Origin: an uncultured Ruminococcus sp.
Lineage (GTDB): Bacteria; Bacillota; Clostridia; Oscillospirales; Acutalibacteraceae
Length of the DNA stretch: 64,000 nucleotides
Assembly (NCBI GenBank): GCA_910585865.1
Contig: CAJUGO010000002.1
Coordinates: 1-64,000, forward strand
Reading direction: 5' to 3'
Each line of letters starts with the position of its first letter. The stretch's first letter is position 1. This document shows positions 53,688 to 63,099 of the stretch, piece after piece. Below the pieces are notes generated by a model, which saw only the letters and a list, made by a program, of their open reading frames with translations, did no database searches and had not been told where the DNA came from. Both the position numbers and the translations under genes were made by a program.

Positions 53688-54650
53688 ATGAATATTTCGG
53701 TTCTTGGCTGCGGTCGCTGGGGCAGTTGCATTGCATGGTATCTGGATAAAATAGGGCACAGTGTTATGACTTGCGGTCTTGCTGATGCACCAGAGTTTAT
53801 ACAGTTAAAAGAAACACATAAAAATGATTATTTAACTTTTCCTGAATCTATAGAGATTTCATCAGACTTAGAAACAGCTGTGAGCAGAGCTGAGGTTATT
53901 ATTATTTCAATATCCTCACAGTATCTGCGTTCTTATTTTGAGGATATTTCAAAATATAATCTTGATAATAAAATTATTGTACTTTGCATGAAAGGCGTAG
54001 AAGCCTCAAGCGGAAAACGACTTAGCGAAATTGTCAGTGAATTTGTTGATGAAAGCAAAACACCAATTGCTGTATGGGTAGGTCCCGGGCATCCTCAGGA
54101 TTATGTTAAAGGTATTCCTAATTGTATGATTATTGACAGCAATAATCAACATGTTAAAGAACTTCTTGTAAACGAATTCACCAGTGAACTTATAAGATTT
54201 TATTTCGGCACTGACCTTATTGGAAGCGAAATCGGCGCTGCGGCGAAAAATGTAATAGGCATTGCAGCAGGAATGCTTGACGGATTGAATTATACTTCTC
54301 TTAAGGGTGCGTTAATGGCAAGAGGAACACGTGAAATTTCGAGGCTCATAAAAGCCCTCGGCGGCAATGAAATGAGCGCTTACGGTTTATGTCATCTTGG
54401 TGATTATGAAGCAACCTTATTTTCTCCATGGAGTCACAACAGAAAATACGGAGAAAGTTTTGTAAAAGGTATTAAATTTGAAAAACTTGCCGAAGGTGTA
54501 ATGACATCAAAGGCTTTATTAAAGTTAGGACAAGAATGCGGCGTTGAACTTCCTATTGTGGAAGCAGTTTACAGCGTATTATTTGATAATGTCGATGCAA
54601 AAGAAGCCCTTGGCAAATTGTTTGTGCGTTCTGTAAAAAAAGAATTTTAA
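53688..54650 (+). CDS. gpsA: glycerol-3-phosphate dehydrogenase (NAD(P)+)
   Basis: A 320-residue Rossmann enzyme that makes sn-glycerol-3-phosphate for phospholipids. The nucleotide loop is LGCGRWGSCIAWYL, the catalytic lysine is in GAAAKNVIGIAAG, and RGTREISRL and the terminal helix match the family. GGAG lies 10 bases before the ATG. The glycosyltransferase gene follows after 17 bases. Confidence 0.94.
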   Translation: MNISVLGCGRWGSCIAWYLDKIGHSVMTCGLADAPEFIQLKETHKNDYLTFPESIEISSDLETAVSRAEVIIISISSQYLRSYFEDISKYNLDNKIIVLCMKGVEASSGKRLSEIVSEFVDESKTPIAVWVGPGHPQDYVKGIPNCMIIDSNNQHVKELLVNEFTSELIRFYFGTDLIGSEIGAAAKNVIGIAAGMLDGLNYTSLKGALMARGTREISRLIKALGGNEMSAYGLCHLGDYEATLFSPWSHNRKYGESFVKGIKFEKLAEGVMTSKALLKLGQECGVELPIVEAVYSVLFDNVDAKEALGKLFVRSVKKEF

Positions 54651-54667
54651 GTAGGCGGTACGTAGAA

Positions 54668-56353
54668 ATGGGAAAATCAAAAAAGAAAAATATTTCAGCA
54701 GCAAACAAAACTGCTAAACAAAACAAATCTGTAATAACAGTTGAAACCGTAAAAAAACAAAGCAAAATTGAATATGTAATTGTCAATCTGTTCTGTTTGT
54801 TCGTTTTTACGGCATTTGCTTACATAGCTATAATGAGTTTTATTCAAACAAGCGTTATTGATCCTATGAATTACGGCAGCGAAGTAATTTTGTATCAGAC
54901 TGACAACATTGCTTTAAACATTTTGTTTACCGCTTTGTTTGCTGTATTTCTTTTTAAAATGAAAAAGCATTATGATTTTTTTGAAAAAATAAATATTAAG
55001 TTCTGCGAAATCGGCCTTGTTGCTTTTGTTGTTATCATAGGATTCACATGGATTTTTTCAGTTACCTCTGTTCCTGCCGCAGACAGCTATAACATTTTTG
55101 AAACTGCTACCGAAGCTGCAAGAGGCGATTATTCTTCATTTATTGACGGTCAGCAGTTCTATAACAGCGATTATTACGGCGGATATTCATACTATAACTT
55201 CTATCCTTTTCAGCTTGGTTTTGTCTTTATTTGTGAGATTATTTACAGAATGTTCGGAAATGCGAGTTCAATGCCTATGCAGGTCATAAACGTCCTTTGC
55301 GTTGCTGTCGCATATCTTGGAATTGCTAAAATTACTAAAATTCTTTTCAAAAGAAAATCAATTGAGTTTTTTGCAATTTTACTTCTTGCCGGATGCTTTC
55401 AGCCGGTATTATTCTGCACATTTGTTTACGGAAATATAATCGGCATGTGCTGTGCAATATGGGCAAGTTTTTTCCTTATAAAATATTTTCAGACAAACAA
55501 ATACACTCTTCTTATTCCCTGTGGAATTTTGCTTGTGCTCTCAACGCTTGCAAAATATAATAATATGATTTACCTTGTTGCATTTGTTATAATGCTTTTG
55601 ATTCATACTATAAGTCAAAAAAAATGGCAAAGCATTGCTTTTGCCCTTGCAATTTGTATTGCAACAGTCGGCTCAAGCAATCTTGTTATCATGAGCTATG
55701 AAAAACGTGCAAATGTTGAATTATCTGACGGTGTTTCACAGACGCTTTATCTTGATATGGGACTTAATGAATCATATATGGCTCCCGGTTGGTATAATGC
55801 TATTGCAATGGAAAATTACAAGAGCCATAAATGCAACACAAAACTGGCATCATCCCAAGCCTGGAATGATATCAACAACCGCCTCACTGTAATGAGCAAC
55901 GATCCTGACTATGCTATTGATTTCTTTGCAAAAAAAATATTAAGCCAATGGAACGAAACAACTTATGAAAGTATTTGGATAAGCGAAGTTAAGTCACATT
56001 CAAACGAACTTAATGCCATTGGAAAAGGAATGTATGAAGGCAGCACGGGTCAGTTCTTCGAGTTGTATTTTAACCTTTATATGCAAATAATATTTGCTTT
56101 ATTTGCAGCCGGAATTTACTTTTTATTTCTAAGGAAAAAAACAAATATTGAAACTGTTCTTCTTCCCTTAGTTTTACTAGGAGGATTTGGATATCATCTG
56201 TTATTTGAGGGAAAATCACAGTATATACTTACATATATTGTCCTGCTGATACCCACAGCCTCATTTGCTCTCAATTGCATTGTTGAAGGAAAGTACACAA
56301 AAATTAAAGATATGGTTGCAAAGCTTAAATCAATTCCTGTTGCCAGTAACTAA
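54668..56353 (+). CDS. GT-C-type membrane glycosyltransferase
   Basis: A 561-residue integral membrane protein with about 11 helices after a basic, Lys-rich N terminus. The acidic first external loop (PAADSYNIFETATEAARG) is where dolichol/undecaprenyl-phosphate-sugar transferases of the PMT/ArnT group keep a catalytic Asp. The lipid-linked donor and acceptor cannot be told. It is in the same unit as gpsA. Confidence 0.7.
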   Translation: MGKSKKKNISAANKTAKQNKSVITVETVKKQSKIEYVIVNLFCLFVFTAFAYIAIMSFIQTSVIDPMNYGSEVILYQTDNIALNILFTALFAVFLFKMKKHYDFFEKINIKFCEIGLVAFVVIIGFTWIFSVTSVPAADSYNIFETATEAARGDYSSFIDGQQFYNSDYYGGYSYYNFYPFQLGFVFICEIIYRMFGNASSMPMQVINVLCVAVAYLGIAKITKILFKRKSIEFFAILLLAGCFQPVLFCTFVYGNIIGMCCAIWASFFLIKYFQTNKYTLLIPCGILLVLSTLAKYNNMIYLVAFVIMLLIHTISQKKWQSIAFALAICIATVGSSNLVIMSYEKRANVELSDGVSQTLYLDMGLNESYMAPGWYNAIAMENYKSHKCNTKLASSQAWNDINNRLTVMSNDPDYAIDFFAKKILSQWNETTYESIWISEVKSHSNELNAIGKGMYEGSTGQFFELYFNLYMQIIFALFAAGIYFLFLRKKTNIETVLLPLVLLGGFGYHLLFEGKSQYILTYIVLLIPTASFALNCIVEGKYTKIKDMVAKLKSIPVASN

Positions 56354-56388
56354 TAAATAAAATAAATTTTATTTATAAAAAAACGCCA

Positions 56389-56433
56389 AAAAACGTCGTA
56401 ATTGGATAAATCCTATTTACGACGTTTTTTTTA
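56389..56433. terminator. Bidirectional terminator
   Basis: AAACGTCGTAA (56391-56401) pairs with TTACGACGTTT (56417-56427), with a T8 run on the plus strand and A-rich sequence giving Ts on the minus strand. It serves the convergent GT-C and nucleotidyltransferase genes. Confidence 0.85.
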
Positions 56434-56437
56434 TATT

Positions 56438-57667
56438 TTATTCTCGCAATCCTAAATTTGTAAAACCTACATCATTAAAAAGTTTTTTGATATATTTAAC
56501 ATCATCACCGGTATATGACAATCTATTTTTTAATCCTCTTTTTACACTTACATTTCTGCAAACAAAAATACGTGTAAACCACATATGAATCCACGAAACA
56601 GGGAGCAAAAAGGGGAATTTCTCAAGATATCTGTAATCAAATACCATTATACTTTTAGGGGGGAAAATAGAAGAGCGCAAATATGAAAGCTTTGATTTCT
56701 TTTTCCCTGTCTTTATCCCATTTTCAATTCTGCTTTGCGACTCTATGAGCACACAAACATCAAGTCTGCCCAGAGTTGTACTTAACAATATATATGTTTC
56801 AATATCATCAAATTCTGTAAGTGGTTCTGGTTTTGAAAACCAGTTATAAGCAATCTGCCTTAATCTGTTTTCATATTTTTCAAGTTTAAAAAGTCTTAAC
56901 TTATTATTAAGATAGTTAAAGTCAAATTCACTGCAATATCTTTTATAATACAGATATGTATCCAGTAATGTGCGTATTCCTATACCGCCTATTCTGAAAT
57001 GATTTGAACTATGGATAAGCATATATAAATAATGGTCTTCTTTGCTCATCTCATAAGAGAACTCATACCCGTTTCTTTTATATGTATTTTCAAGTTGATT
57101 TTCCATATAAGGGTTATATATTTCATATTCATGAGTCAAAGACTTATGCATTTCTACATACATAAAAGGTTTTTTACTAAAATGATATTGGGTATCATCA
57201 TAATGAACAAATTTATATCCAAGCTCTGAAAAAACTTTTTTCACCTGATTCAGCTGATTAACATCAAAAAGTATATCAAAATCACTTACTGACCGATAAT
57301 CAGAACGCGGATATTCCTGCTTCATAAAATAACCTTTAAGCGGGACATTTTTAATTCCGTATTTATCAAAATTTTTTAGCAAAATCTCAATTTCATAAGT
57401 AAGATTGGCATCAATAAGCAGTTCTCCTGCCTGTATTTGTCTAAGCTCGCTTTGCACTTCTTTTGAAGGCAGATACTCCTGCGGCAAGCTTAATACTGTA
57501 TTAGCAAACATTGCTGAAACACCACAGTTTTTTGCATAGCGCAGAATATTTTCCCATATAATACCTTCGTAAGGTACAGGCGCAGGAGTTAGATTTACCG
57601 CAGAAGAAAGAACCTTAATAAGATACTTATATTGTTTTTTTTCAAGTTCATTCAGACTTTTCTTCAT
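56438..57667 (-). CDS. nucleotidyltransferase family protein (NTP_transf_5-type)
   Basis: A 409-residue protein with the nucleotidyltransferase core: VPLKGYFMKQEYP and then RSVSDFDILFD, whose two Asp residues are the expected metal ligands. The family (often NTP_transf_5) occurs in peptide-modification and capsule-related loci. AAAGGTAAT precedes the ATG, which lies 20 bases inside the upstream S24/S26 gene. The exact nucleotide and acceptor are unknown. Confidence 0.82.
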   Translation of the reverse strand: MKKSLNELEKKQYKYLIKVLSSAVNLTPAPVPYEGIIWENILRYAKNCGVSAMFANTVLSLPQEYLPSKEVQSELRQIQAGELLIDANLTYEIEILLKNFDKYGIKNVPLKGYFMKQEYPRSDYRSVSDFDILFDVNQLNQVKKVFSELGYKFVHYDDTQYHFSKKPFMYVEMHKSLTHEYEIYNPYMENQLENTYKRNGYEFSYEMSKEDHYLYMLIHSSNHFRIGGIGIRTLLDTYLYYKRYCSEFDFNYLNNKLRLFKLEKYENRLRQIAYNWFSKPEPLTEFDDIETYILLSTTLGRLDVCVLIESQSRIENGIKTGKKKSKLSYLRSSIFPPKSIMVFDYRYLEKFPFLLPVSWIHMWFTRIFVCRNVSVKRGLKNRLSYTGDDVKYIKKLFNDVGFTNLGLRE

Positions 57668-58160
57668 TTTTATTACCTTTTTTCTTACCTCTGATACCCA
57701 AAGATTTTACCGCTCTGTTTTTTAATGCTGAAAATATGTGTCTTATATGCCTTGTATAATACCAAAAGTTAATATATAGCCTATAGCTCGGCGAATTTTC
57801 TGTATAAGGCTTGCCTTTGCGGTAAAATGCTGTTACAACAGCAATTATATTTTCATCCTTAATTCCGCGTTCCAAAGCAAACTGATTATCCCCGCACATA
57901 ATATAATCTCCGTTAATATCAAAATCAACAATTCTATGGAGTATATATGATCCATCGCTGCGCTTATACAAAGGAATGTCGAACAGTTTAAGTCTGCCTT
58001 TAGGCTTAGATAATATAACGGTATCTTCACCATCACGGAGCATAGGATACATACTATTCCCCATCGGAGTAAAAGTAACGGTTCCGCCGCGGTCAAGTTT
58101 CTCACGCATTACAGCAATTACATCATCAAGATAAAGATTTTTATTCAAGCATATCAGCAT
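57648..58160 (-). CDS. S24/S26 family peptidase-like protein
   Basis: A 170-residue protein with FTPMGNSMYPMLRDGE, the catalytic Ser of S24/S26 peptidases, and YILHRIVDF, where His replaces the usual Lys, as in SipW-type signal peptidases. A VICGDNQFALERG-like segment (IMCGDNQF) completes the fold. No clear membrane anchor is seen. It overlaps pqqD-like and nucleotidyltransferase genes by 20 bases each. Confidence 0.85.
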   Translation of the reverse strand: MLICLNKNLYLDDVIAVMREKLDRGGTVTFTPMGNSMYPMLRDGEDTVILSKPKGRLKLFDIPLYKRSDGSYILHRIVDFDINGDYIMCGDNQFALERGIKDENIIAVVTAFYRKGKPYTENSPSYRLYINFWYYTRHIRHIFSALKNRAVKSLGIRGKKKGNKNEEKSE

Positions 58161-58404
58161 CCTTAAGCTTTTCTATAAAACTATTAATATCAGATTCAGC
58201 TTTTTCCGGAGCGACATCATATTCGGCAAGCATTTTATCCAGCAATTCCTGTTTATCTGTGCCTTTTTGCAGAATATCAAAAAGAAATGCTCCTGTTTCA
58301 TTTAGATTTACAATTCCGTTAAAATCAAGAGTCATACTGTTAACCGGTACAACCACATAAGAATCGGCAACCTTACGCAGAATAAAGTCGTTTTTAATCT
58401 TCAT
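58141..58404 (-). CDS. PqqD-like peptide-binding protein
   Basis: An 87-residue protein with the PqqD winged-helix pattern (FNGIVNLNETGAFLFDIL and the C-terminal IEKLKDADMLE). PqqD-type domains hold the leader of precursor peptides for modifying enzymes. No radical-SAM partner or precursor ORF lies nearby. It is the first gene of the trio. Confidence 0.85.
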   Translation of the reverse strand: MKIKNDFILRKVADSYVVVPVNSMTLDFNGIVNLNETGAFLFDILQKGTDKQELLDKMLAEYDVAPEKAESDINSFIEKLKDADMLE

Positions 58405-58504
58405 ATTACTCTCCCCGTATCATTTATGCTAATATTAATATACAATTAAAAATTCAATAAATTCTTATTGTACATCGGTTATTTTATTATAATATAGAGC
58501 CGCA

Positions 58505-58538
58505 AAAAAAGCAAGAGCATTGCCATGGCAATGCTCTT
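58505..58538 (-). terminator. Terminator of groES-groEL
   Basis: A near-perfect palindrome centred on CCATGG (AAGAGCATTGC with GCAATGCTCTT) is followed on the minus strand by TTTTTTT. Confidence 0.85.
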
Positions 58539-58588
58539 TTACAATAATAAAACTGAATTTATAAAGTTATCCCAATAAAAAACATTTA

Positions 58589-60217
58589 TTAGTACATTCC
58601 GCCCATATCCGGTGCTGCAGGAGCAACGGGAGCAGCCGGCTCTTTAATATCTGATACAAGTGATTCAGTAGTGAGAACCATAGCAGCAACTGAAGATGCA
58701 TTTTCAAGTGCTGAGCGGGTTACCTTAGTTGGATCAACAATACCCGATGCAATCATATCTGTATACTCTTCTGTAAGTGCGTTAAAGCCATAGCCTACTT
58801 TGTTTTCTCTCTTGATATTTTCAACAATTACGCTGCCTTCAAGACCTGCATTGGCTGCAATCTGGCGAAGCGGCTCTTCAAGTGATTTAAGTACAATTTT
58901 TGCACCAGTTTTTGCATCACCATCAAGTGTCTCTACAAATTCTGCAACAGCAGGAATTGCATTCATACAAGCAATACCGCCGCCTGCAACAATACCTTCT
59001 TCAACTGCCGCCTTTGTAGCTGCAAGAGCATCTTCAATACGGAGTTTTTTCTCCTTCATTTCAATTTCAGTAGCAGCGCCTACTTTAATAACAGCAACAC
59101 CGCCTGCAAGCTTAGCAAGACGCTCCTGAAGCTTTTCACGATCAAAATCAGAAGTAGTAGTTTCAATCTGCTGTCTAATCTGAGCAACTCTTCCCTTTAT
59201 TGCAGTCTTATCCCCTGCACCGTCTACGATAATTGTATTTTCTTTTTCAACATTAATCTGACGAGCTGTACCAAGCTGTTCGACAGTTGTATCCTTTAAT
59301 TCGAGACCCAAGTCGGAAGTAATAACAGTACCGCCTGTAAGAATTGCAATATCCTGGAGCATTTCTTTTCTTCTGTCACCAAAGCCCGGAGCTTTTACAG
59401 CAACACAAGTAAATGTACCTCTGAGTTTATTAAGAACGAGAGTGGTAAGAGCCTCGCCCTCAACATCTTCAGCGATAATAAGGAGCTTTCTGCCCATCTG
59501 AACTACCTGCTCGAGAAGCGGTAAAATTTCCTGAGTAGTAGAAATCTTTTTATCAGTAATAAGAATAAGAGGATTTTCAAGCTCAGCTACCATCTTATCT
59601 GTATCTGTTACCATATAAGGAGCAATGTATCCTCTGTCAAACATCATACCTTCAACAACTTCGCTGTATGTTTCAGCTGTTTTTGACTCTTCAACAGTAA
59701 TAACTCCGTCTGTTGTAACCTTTTCCATAGCTTCTGCAATAAGATTACCGATAAATTCATCCTGAGATGAAACTGTAGCAACTCTTGCAATATCTTCTGT
59801 TCCCTTAACCTGCTGGCTGTTATCGATTACTGCTTTTACAGCAACATCTACAGCATCAGCTATACCCTTTTTGAGAACCATTGGATTTGCACCGGCAGTA
59901 ACATTCTTCATACCCTCTCTGATAAGAGCCTGAGCAAGAAGCGTTGCTGTTGTTGTACCGTCACCGGCTACGTCATTAGTTTTGATTGATACTTCCTTAA
60001 CGAGCTGTGCACCCATATTCTCAAACGGATCATCCAGCTCAATTTCCTTTGCAATTGTAACGCCGTCATTTGTGATTAACGGAGCGCCGTACTTCTTGTC
60101 AAGCACAACGTTTCTTCCTTTAGGACCAAGTGTAATTTTTACTGTATCGGCAAGCTGGTCAATACCCTTCATCAATGCTTTTCTTGCATCCTCACCGTAT
60201 GCGATTTGTTTAGCCAT
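58589..60217 (-). CDS. groL: 60-kDa chaperonin GroEL
   Basis: A 542-residue chaperonin subunit. VKITLGPKGRNVVLDKKYG, GDGTTTATLL and the C-terminal DMGGMY are family landmarks. It forms the folding chamber closed by GroES. It is the second gene of the CIRCE-controlled operon. Confidence 0.98.
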   Translation of the reverse strand: MAKQIAYGEDARKALMKGIDQLADTVKITLGPKGRNVVLDKKYGAPLITNDGVTIAKEIELDDPFENMGAQLVKEVSIKTNDVAGDGTTTATLLAQALIREGMKNVTAGANPMVLKKGIADAVDVAVKAVIDNSQQVKGTEDIARVATVSSQDEFIGNLIAEAMEKVTTDGVITVEESKTAETYSEVVEGMMFDRGYIAPYMVTDTDKMVAELENPLILITDKKISTTQEILPLLEQVVQMGRKLLIIAEDVEGEALTTLVLNKLRGTFTCVAVKAPGFGDRRKEMLQDIAILTGGTVITSDLGLELKDTTVEQLGTARQINVEKENTIIVDGAGDKTAIKGRVAQIRQQIETTTSDFDREKLQERLAKLAGGVAVIKVGAATEIEMKEKKLRIEDALAATKAAVEEGIVAGGGIACMNAIPAVAEFVETLDGDAKTGAKIVLKSLEEPLRQIAANAGLEGSVIVENIKRENKVGYGFNALTEEYTDMIASGIVDPTKVTRSALENASSVAAMVLTTESLVSDIKEPAAPVAPAAPDMGGMY

Positions 60218-60241
60218 AATAAATTACCTCCTGTAATATAA

Positions 60242-60526
60242 TTATTCTACTTTAGCAAGGATATCTGACTGATTCACAATTGTATATTCCTCGCCGTCAA
60301 TCTTAACCTGTGTGCCTGCATATTTGCTTGCGATTACCTTATCGCCTACACTAACATACATTGTAACCTCTTTGCCATCGACAACTCCGCCGGGGCCGAC
60401 AGCAACAACAGATGCAAACTGCGGCTTTTCCTGAGCAGCAGATGAAAGAATAATACCGCTCTTGGTTTTTTCTTCTGCTTCTTCAACCTTTAATACTACT
60501 CTGTCAAGTAATGGTTTGATAGTCAT
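60242..60526 (-). CDS. groES: 10-kDa chaperonin GroES
   Basis: A 94-residue lid protein starting MTIKPLLDRVVLKVEE, with the mobile loop around KSGIILSSAAQEK. The distance to groL is 24 bases. Confidence 0.97.
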   Translation of the reverse strand: MTIKPLLDRVVLKVEEAEEKTKSGIILSSAAQEKPQFASVVAVGPGGVVDGKEVTMYVSVGDKVIASKYAGTQVKIDGEEYTIVNQSDILAKVE

Positions 60527-60566
60527 AATAATACAGCCTCCTGTAAAAATAATTAACTTTTTAGTT

Positions 60567-60593
60567 TTAGCACTCTCTATCTTTGAGTGCTAA
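60567..60593 (-). promoter_or_regulatory. CIRCE operator (HrcA site)
   Basis: A perfect TTAGCACTC-N9-GAGTGCTAA, the standard heat-shock operator of Firmicutes, 41 bases before the groES start. HrcA, not in this window, should repress here. Confidence 0.97.
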
Positions 60594-60597
60594 TTAT

Positions 60598-60625
60598 ATT
60601 TTATACCATTTTTTAGAAATGTCAA
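60598..60625 (-). promoter_or_regulatory. Promoter of groES-groEL
   Basis: On the minus strand TTGACA (60620-60625) and TAAAAT (60598-60603) are separated by 16 bases, directly upstream of CIRCE. Confidence 0.75.
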
Positions 60626-60727
60626 GAGAAATTTGACTATTTTTGACCTTTATTTATATGGACAAAAAGTTTTTTATGTTCACAGCAACATAACACACTT
60701 TCAAAAGCAATAATTGGCTATAAATAA

Positions 60728-60750
60728 AGCGACTGCATTTTGCAGCCGCC
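60728..60750 (-). terminator. Terminator of the lipoprotein operon
   Basis: GCGGCTGCA pairs with TGCAGTCGC with one G-T pair around a short loop, followed by TTTATTTAT on the minus strand. Confidence 0.75.
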
Positions 60751-60751
60751 C

Positions 60752-61207
60752 TCAGTGCTGATTATTTGGCTTATCTGTTGTCCAGTATTCACTGTTATTT
60801 ATATTCTCACAAGTATCACAAGTTATCATAAAATAAAGTTTGTCAGTGCCCCTGTCAACACAAGTTAAGTCATAAAAAACCATTCTCTGATTCTTGTCAT
60901 AATAATAATCTAAATCTTCCGGATTGTGCCCCATAGAATAAACTTTCTGCAATGATGAAAAGTAATTGTTATAAAATTCTTTGACTTCATCTTCTGAAAG
61001 ATTAGTTTCAAAATCCAGAATTGTGCAGCCGTGCGTACCAAGAAAAACAGTATTTTCCGGAACCTTAATTTTAGCAACAAAATTATCATCATAAGACAAC
61101 GGTATTTCGTATTCGGATTTTATTTCATCACAGCCTGAAAACAAACATAGGAGTATAGAACATACAAATAAAATGGATATTACTTTTTTATCTATTGTAG
61201 CTTTCAT
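60752..61207 (-). CDS. putative lipoprotein
   Basis: A 151-residue protein with a lipoprotein signal (ILFVCSILLCLFSGC; lipobox LFSGC, Cys near residue 26). The rest is polar with no recognised domain. It overlaps the preceding membrane-anchored gene by 20 bases and ends the operon. Confidence 0.75.
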   Translation of the reverse strand: MKATIDKKVISILFVCSILLCLFSGCDEIKSEYEIPLSYDDNFVAKIKVPENTVFLGTHGCTILDFETNLSEDEVKEFYNNYFSSLQKVYSMGHNPEDLDYYYDKNQRMVFYDLTCVDRGTDKLYFMITCDTCENINNSEYWTTDKPNNQH

Positions 61208-61655
61208 ATTTTAAGATACCCTTAATTTCAGCTATTAATTCGCTGTCATTTTCCTTTCCTGTCTCTTCCTCATAATCATCAAGCAAATACAAGCGTCTTT
61301 CAAGATAATTTTTCATAATTTGTTCTTCATCAGCTGTAAAAATATTATTTTTAATCATATCACAGATTTCATACATAAGGTTACAGTCTTCCTGCTTATC
61401 CTGTATCAAATCAGTCGCATATGTCTTATTATAATTTCTTAATATTTTAAGCGCCGTTAGATCATTTTCATTATTCTTCTTATATTTCTCTTCAAATTTT
61501 TTGGTTTTAACATCAAGCTCTAAAGCAGCTTCCGAAGACATTATCGACTCAGCATCTTCGATGTCAGCGTTTATTGCATTAATTGTAAAAATGCCGCCGC
61601 AAACTAATATAACAAGTGTAAAAACAGCAATTATTATTTTCTTTTGGTTTTTCAA
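61188..61655 (-). CDS. membrane-anchored protein of unknown function
   Basis: A 155-residue protein with one N-terminal membrane helix (about residues 6-27) and a helical, charged outer part rich in Glu, Lys and Asn. No family recognised. It starts at a TTG, 9 bases after AAAGGAGG, and lies 26 bases after the small 43-residue ORF. Confidence 0.75.
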   Translation of the reverse strand: MKNQKKIIIAVFTLVILVCGGIFTINAINADIEDAESIMSSEAALELDVKTKKFEEKYKKNNENDLTALKILRNYNKTYATDLIQDKQEDCNLMYEICDMIKNNIFTADEEQIMKNYLERRLYLLDDYEEETGKENDSELIAEIKGILKYESYNR

Positions 61656-61681
61656 ATTAAATTACCTCCTTTAAATATTTA

Positions 61682-61813
61682 TTAAATTATGTTATAAAAA
61701 AGGAAATCCATATTTGGATATTTTTTGTATAAAGTTTTTAAATCCACATCTTTTTGTGCAGGAGAATGGTATGAAACCTTTATTGTATTGTTTGTACGAG
61801 CAGTAATATACAT
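61682..61813 (-). CDS. 43-residue small protein
   Basis: An ORF reading MYITARTNNTIKVSYH to start and ending MDFLFYNII, with GAGGGG 9 bases before the ATG. It begins an operon with the membrane-anchored protein and the lipoprotein. No homologue comes to mind. The ribosome site, spacing and operon position support real coding; function unknown. Confidence 0.6.
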   Translation of the reverse strand: MYITARTNNTIKVSYHSPAQKDVDLKTLYKKYPNMDFLFYNII

Positions 61814-62286
61814 AGTATGAGTCCCCTCATAACTCCATAATTTATTTGTATCATATCACCGGCATAAATCGTATTTTTTCTTGTCGTATTTACACTAATA
61901 TTATAACAATTAATATTTTAAAAACCAACATATAATAAATATTTTTCAATATTTTATTTATAATTATTAACAACATTAACATTATTATAACTATGATATT
62001 TTACTAACCTAATTGTCGTTGCTATCTGTTCCTTAACACTTATCACAAGAAAAGAAAAACCGATTCATTTTGCTTTTATCTCACAGTATATCTTTACCAC
62101 AAATTTTTAACCCTACCATAACACAATTTTTTACACAATAGTTATATAAAATCATCGCCAAAACAACATCAATTCAACCGATTTACATTTAAATAATATT
62201 TATTATAGACATTGTCAATATAAGTATAAAGTACATTATTCGTCAAAAATAAAGACGGCTGAAAATCAGCCGTCAGAAATTTATTA
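61814..62286. other. AT-rich intergenic region
   Basis: About 470 bases. A minus-strand promoter for the small-protein operon is likely: TTGGTT, 17 bases, TATAAT (about 61907-61935). A terminator for the ABC transporter genes is at 62254-62274. Between about 61940 and 62250 I see no gene. Confidence 0.5.
62254..62274 (-). terminator. Terminator of the ABC transporter genes
   Basis: GACGGCTGA (62254-62262) pairs perfectly with TCAGCCGTC (62266-62274), followed on the minus strand by TTTATTTTT. Confidence 0.9.
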
Positions 62287-63087
62287 TTAATCTTTGCTTA
62301 AGAGCATTCTGTCGTTATCAATTTTTGAACCGCTTGCCTGTTCAAACTTTTGGAGGAGCTGATCAACAGTGAGCTTTTTCTTTTCCTCCCCAGAAATATC
62401 CAGAATAACCTTACCGTCATTCATCATAATAAGACGATTTCCGTGCGAAATGGCGTCGTTCATATTATGTGTTACCATGAGAGCTGTAAGATTGTTCTCC
62501 TCAATAATTTTATCACTGAGTTCGAGTACCTTTGCAGCCGTTTTGGGATCAAGTGCCGCTGTATGCTCATCAAGAAGCAATAGCTTTGGCTTTTGGATTG
62601 TAGCCATTAAAAGAGTAATTGCCTGACGCTGACCGCCGGAAAGCAAGCCTACCTTTGTGCTCATTCTATTTTCAAGTCCAAGATCAAACTCAGCAAGCAA
62701 TGAACGATATTTTTCCTTTTCACCTTTTTTTACACCCCAGGAAAGACCTCTTTTCTTACCTCTGCGTGCAGCTATGGCAAGATTTTCGATAATCTCCATA
62801 TCGGCTACTGTACCTGTCATAGGATCCTGGAAGACTCTGCCCAGGTATGGAGCGCGTTTGTGCTCAGGCAAAGCTGAAATATCCTGTCCATCTATTAATA
62901 TTGCACCGCTGTCAACAGGCCACACACCTGCAATAGCATTTAGCATTGTAGATTTACCCGCACCGTTTCCGCCGATAACAGTGCAAAAATCTCCATCATT
63001 AAGCGTAAGATTCACGCCGTTTAAGGCACGTTTTTCATTAACTGTACCTTTATTAAAGGTTTTAAAAATATTTTTAATTTCTAGCAT
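62287..63087 (-). CDS. ABC transporter ATP-binding protein
   Basis: A 266-residue ATPase: Walker A GGNGAGKST, LSGGQRQAI signature, Walker B LLLLDEHTAALDP and the switch His in VTHNM. It resembles the ATPase of tryptophan/tyrosine-type uptake systems (TrpX-TrpY-TrpZ like); here the substrate is not proven. It follows the permease by 12 bases. Confidence 0.92.
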   Translation of the reverse strand: MLEIKNIFKTFNKGTVNEKRALNGVNLTLNDGDFCTVIGGNGAGKSTMLNAIAGVWPVDSGAILIDGQDISALPEHKRAPYLGRVFQDPMTGTVADMEIIENLAIAARRGKKRGLSWGVKKGEKEKYRSLLAEFDLGLENRMSTKVGLLSGGQRQAITLLMATIQKPKLLLLDEHTAALDPKTAAKVLELSDKIIEENNLTALMVTHNMNDAISHGNRLIMMNDGKVILDISGEEKKKLTVDQLLQKFEQASGSKIDNDRMLLSKD

Positions 63088-63099
63088 TCATCAGCCCTC

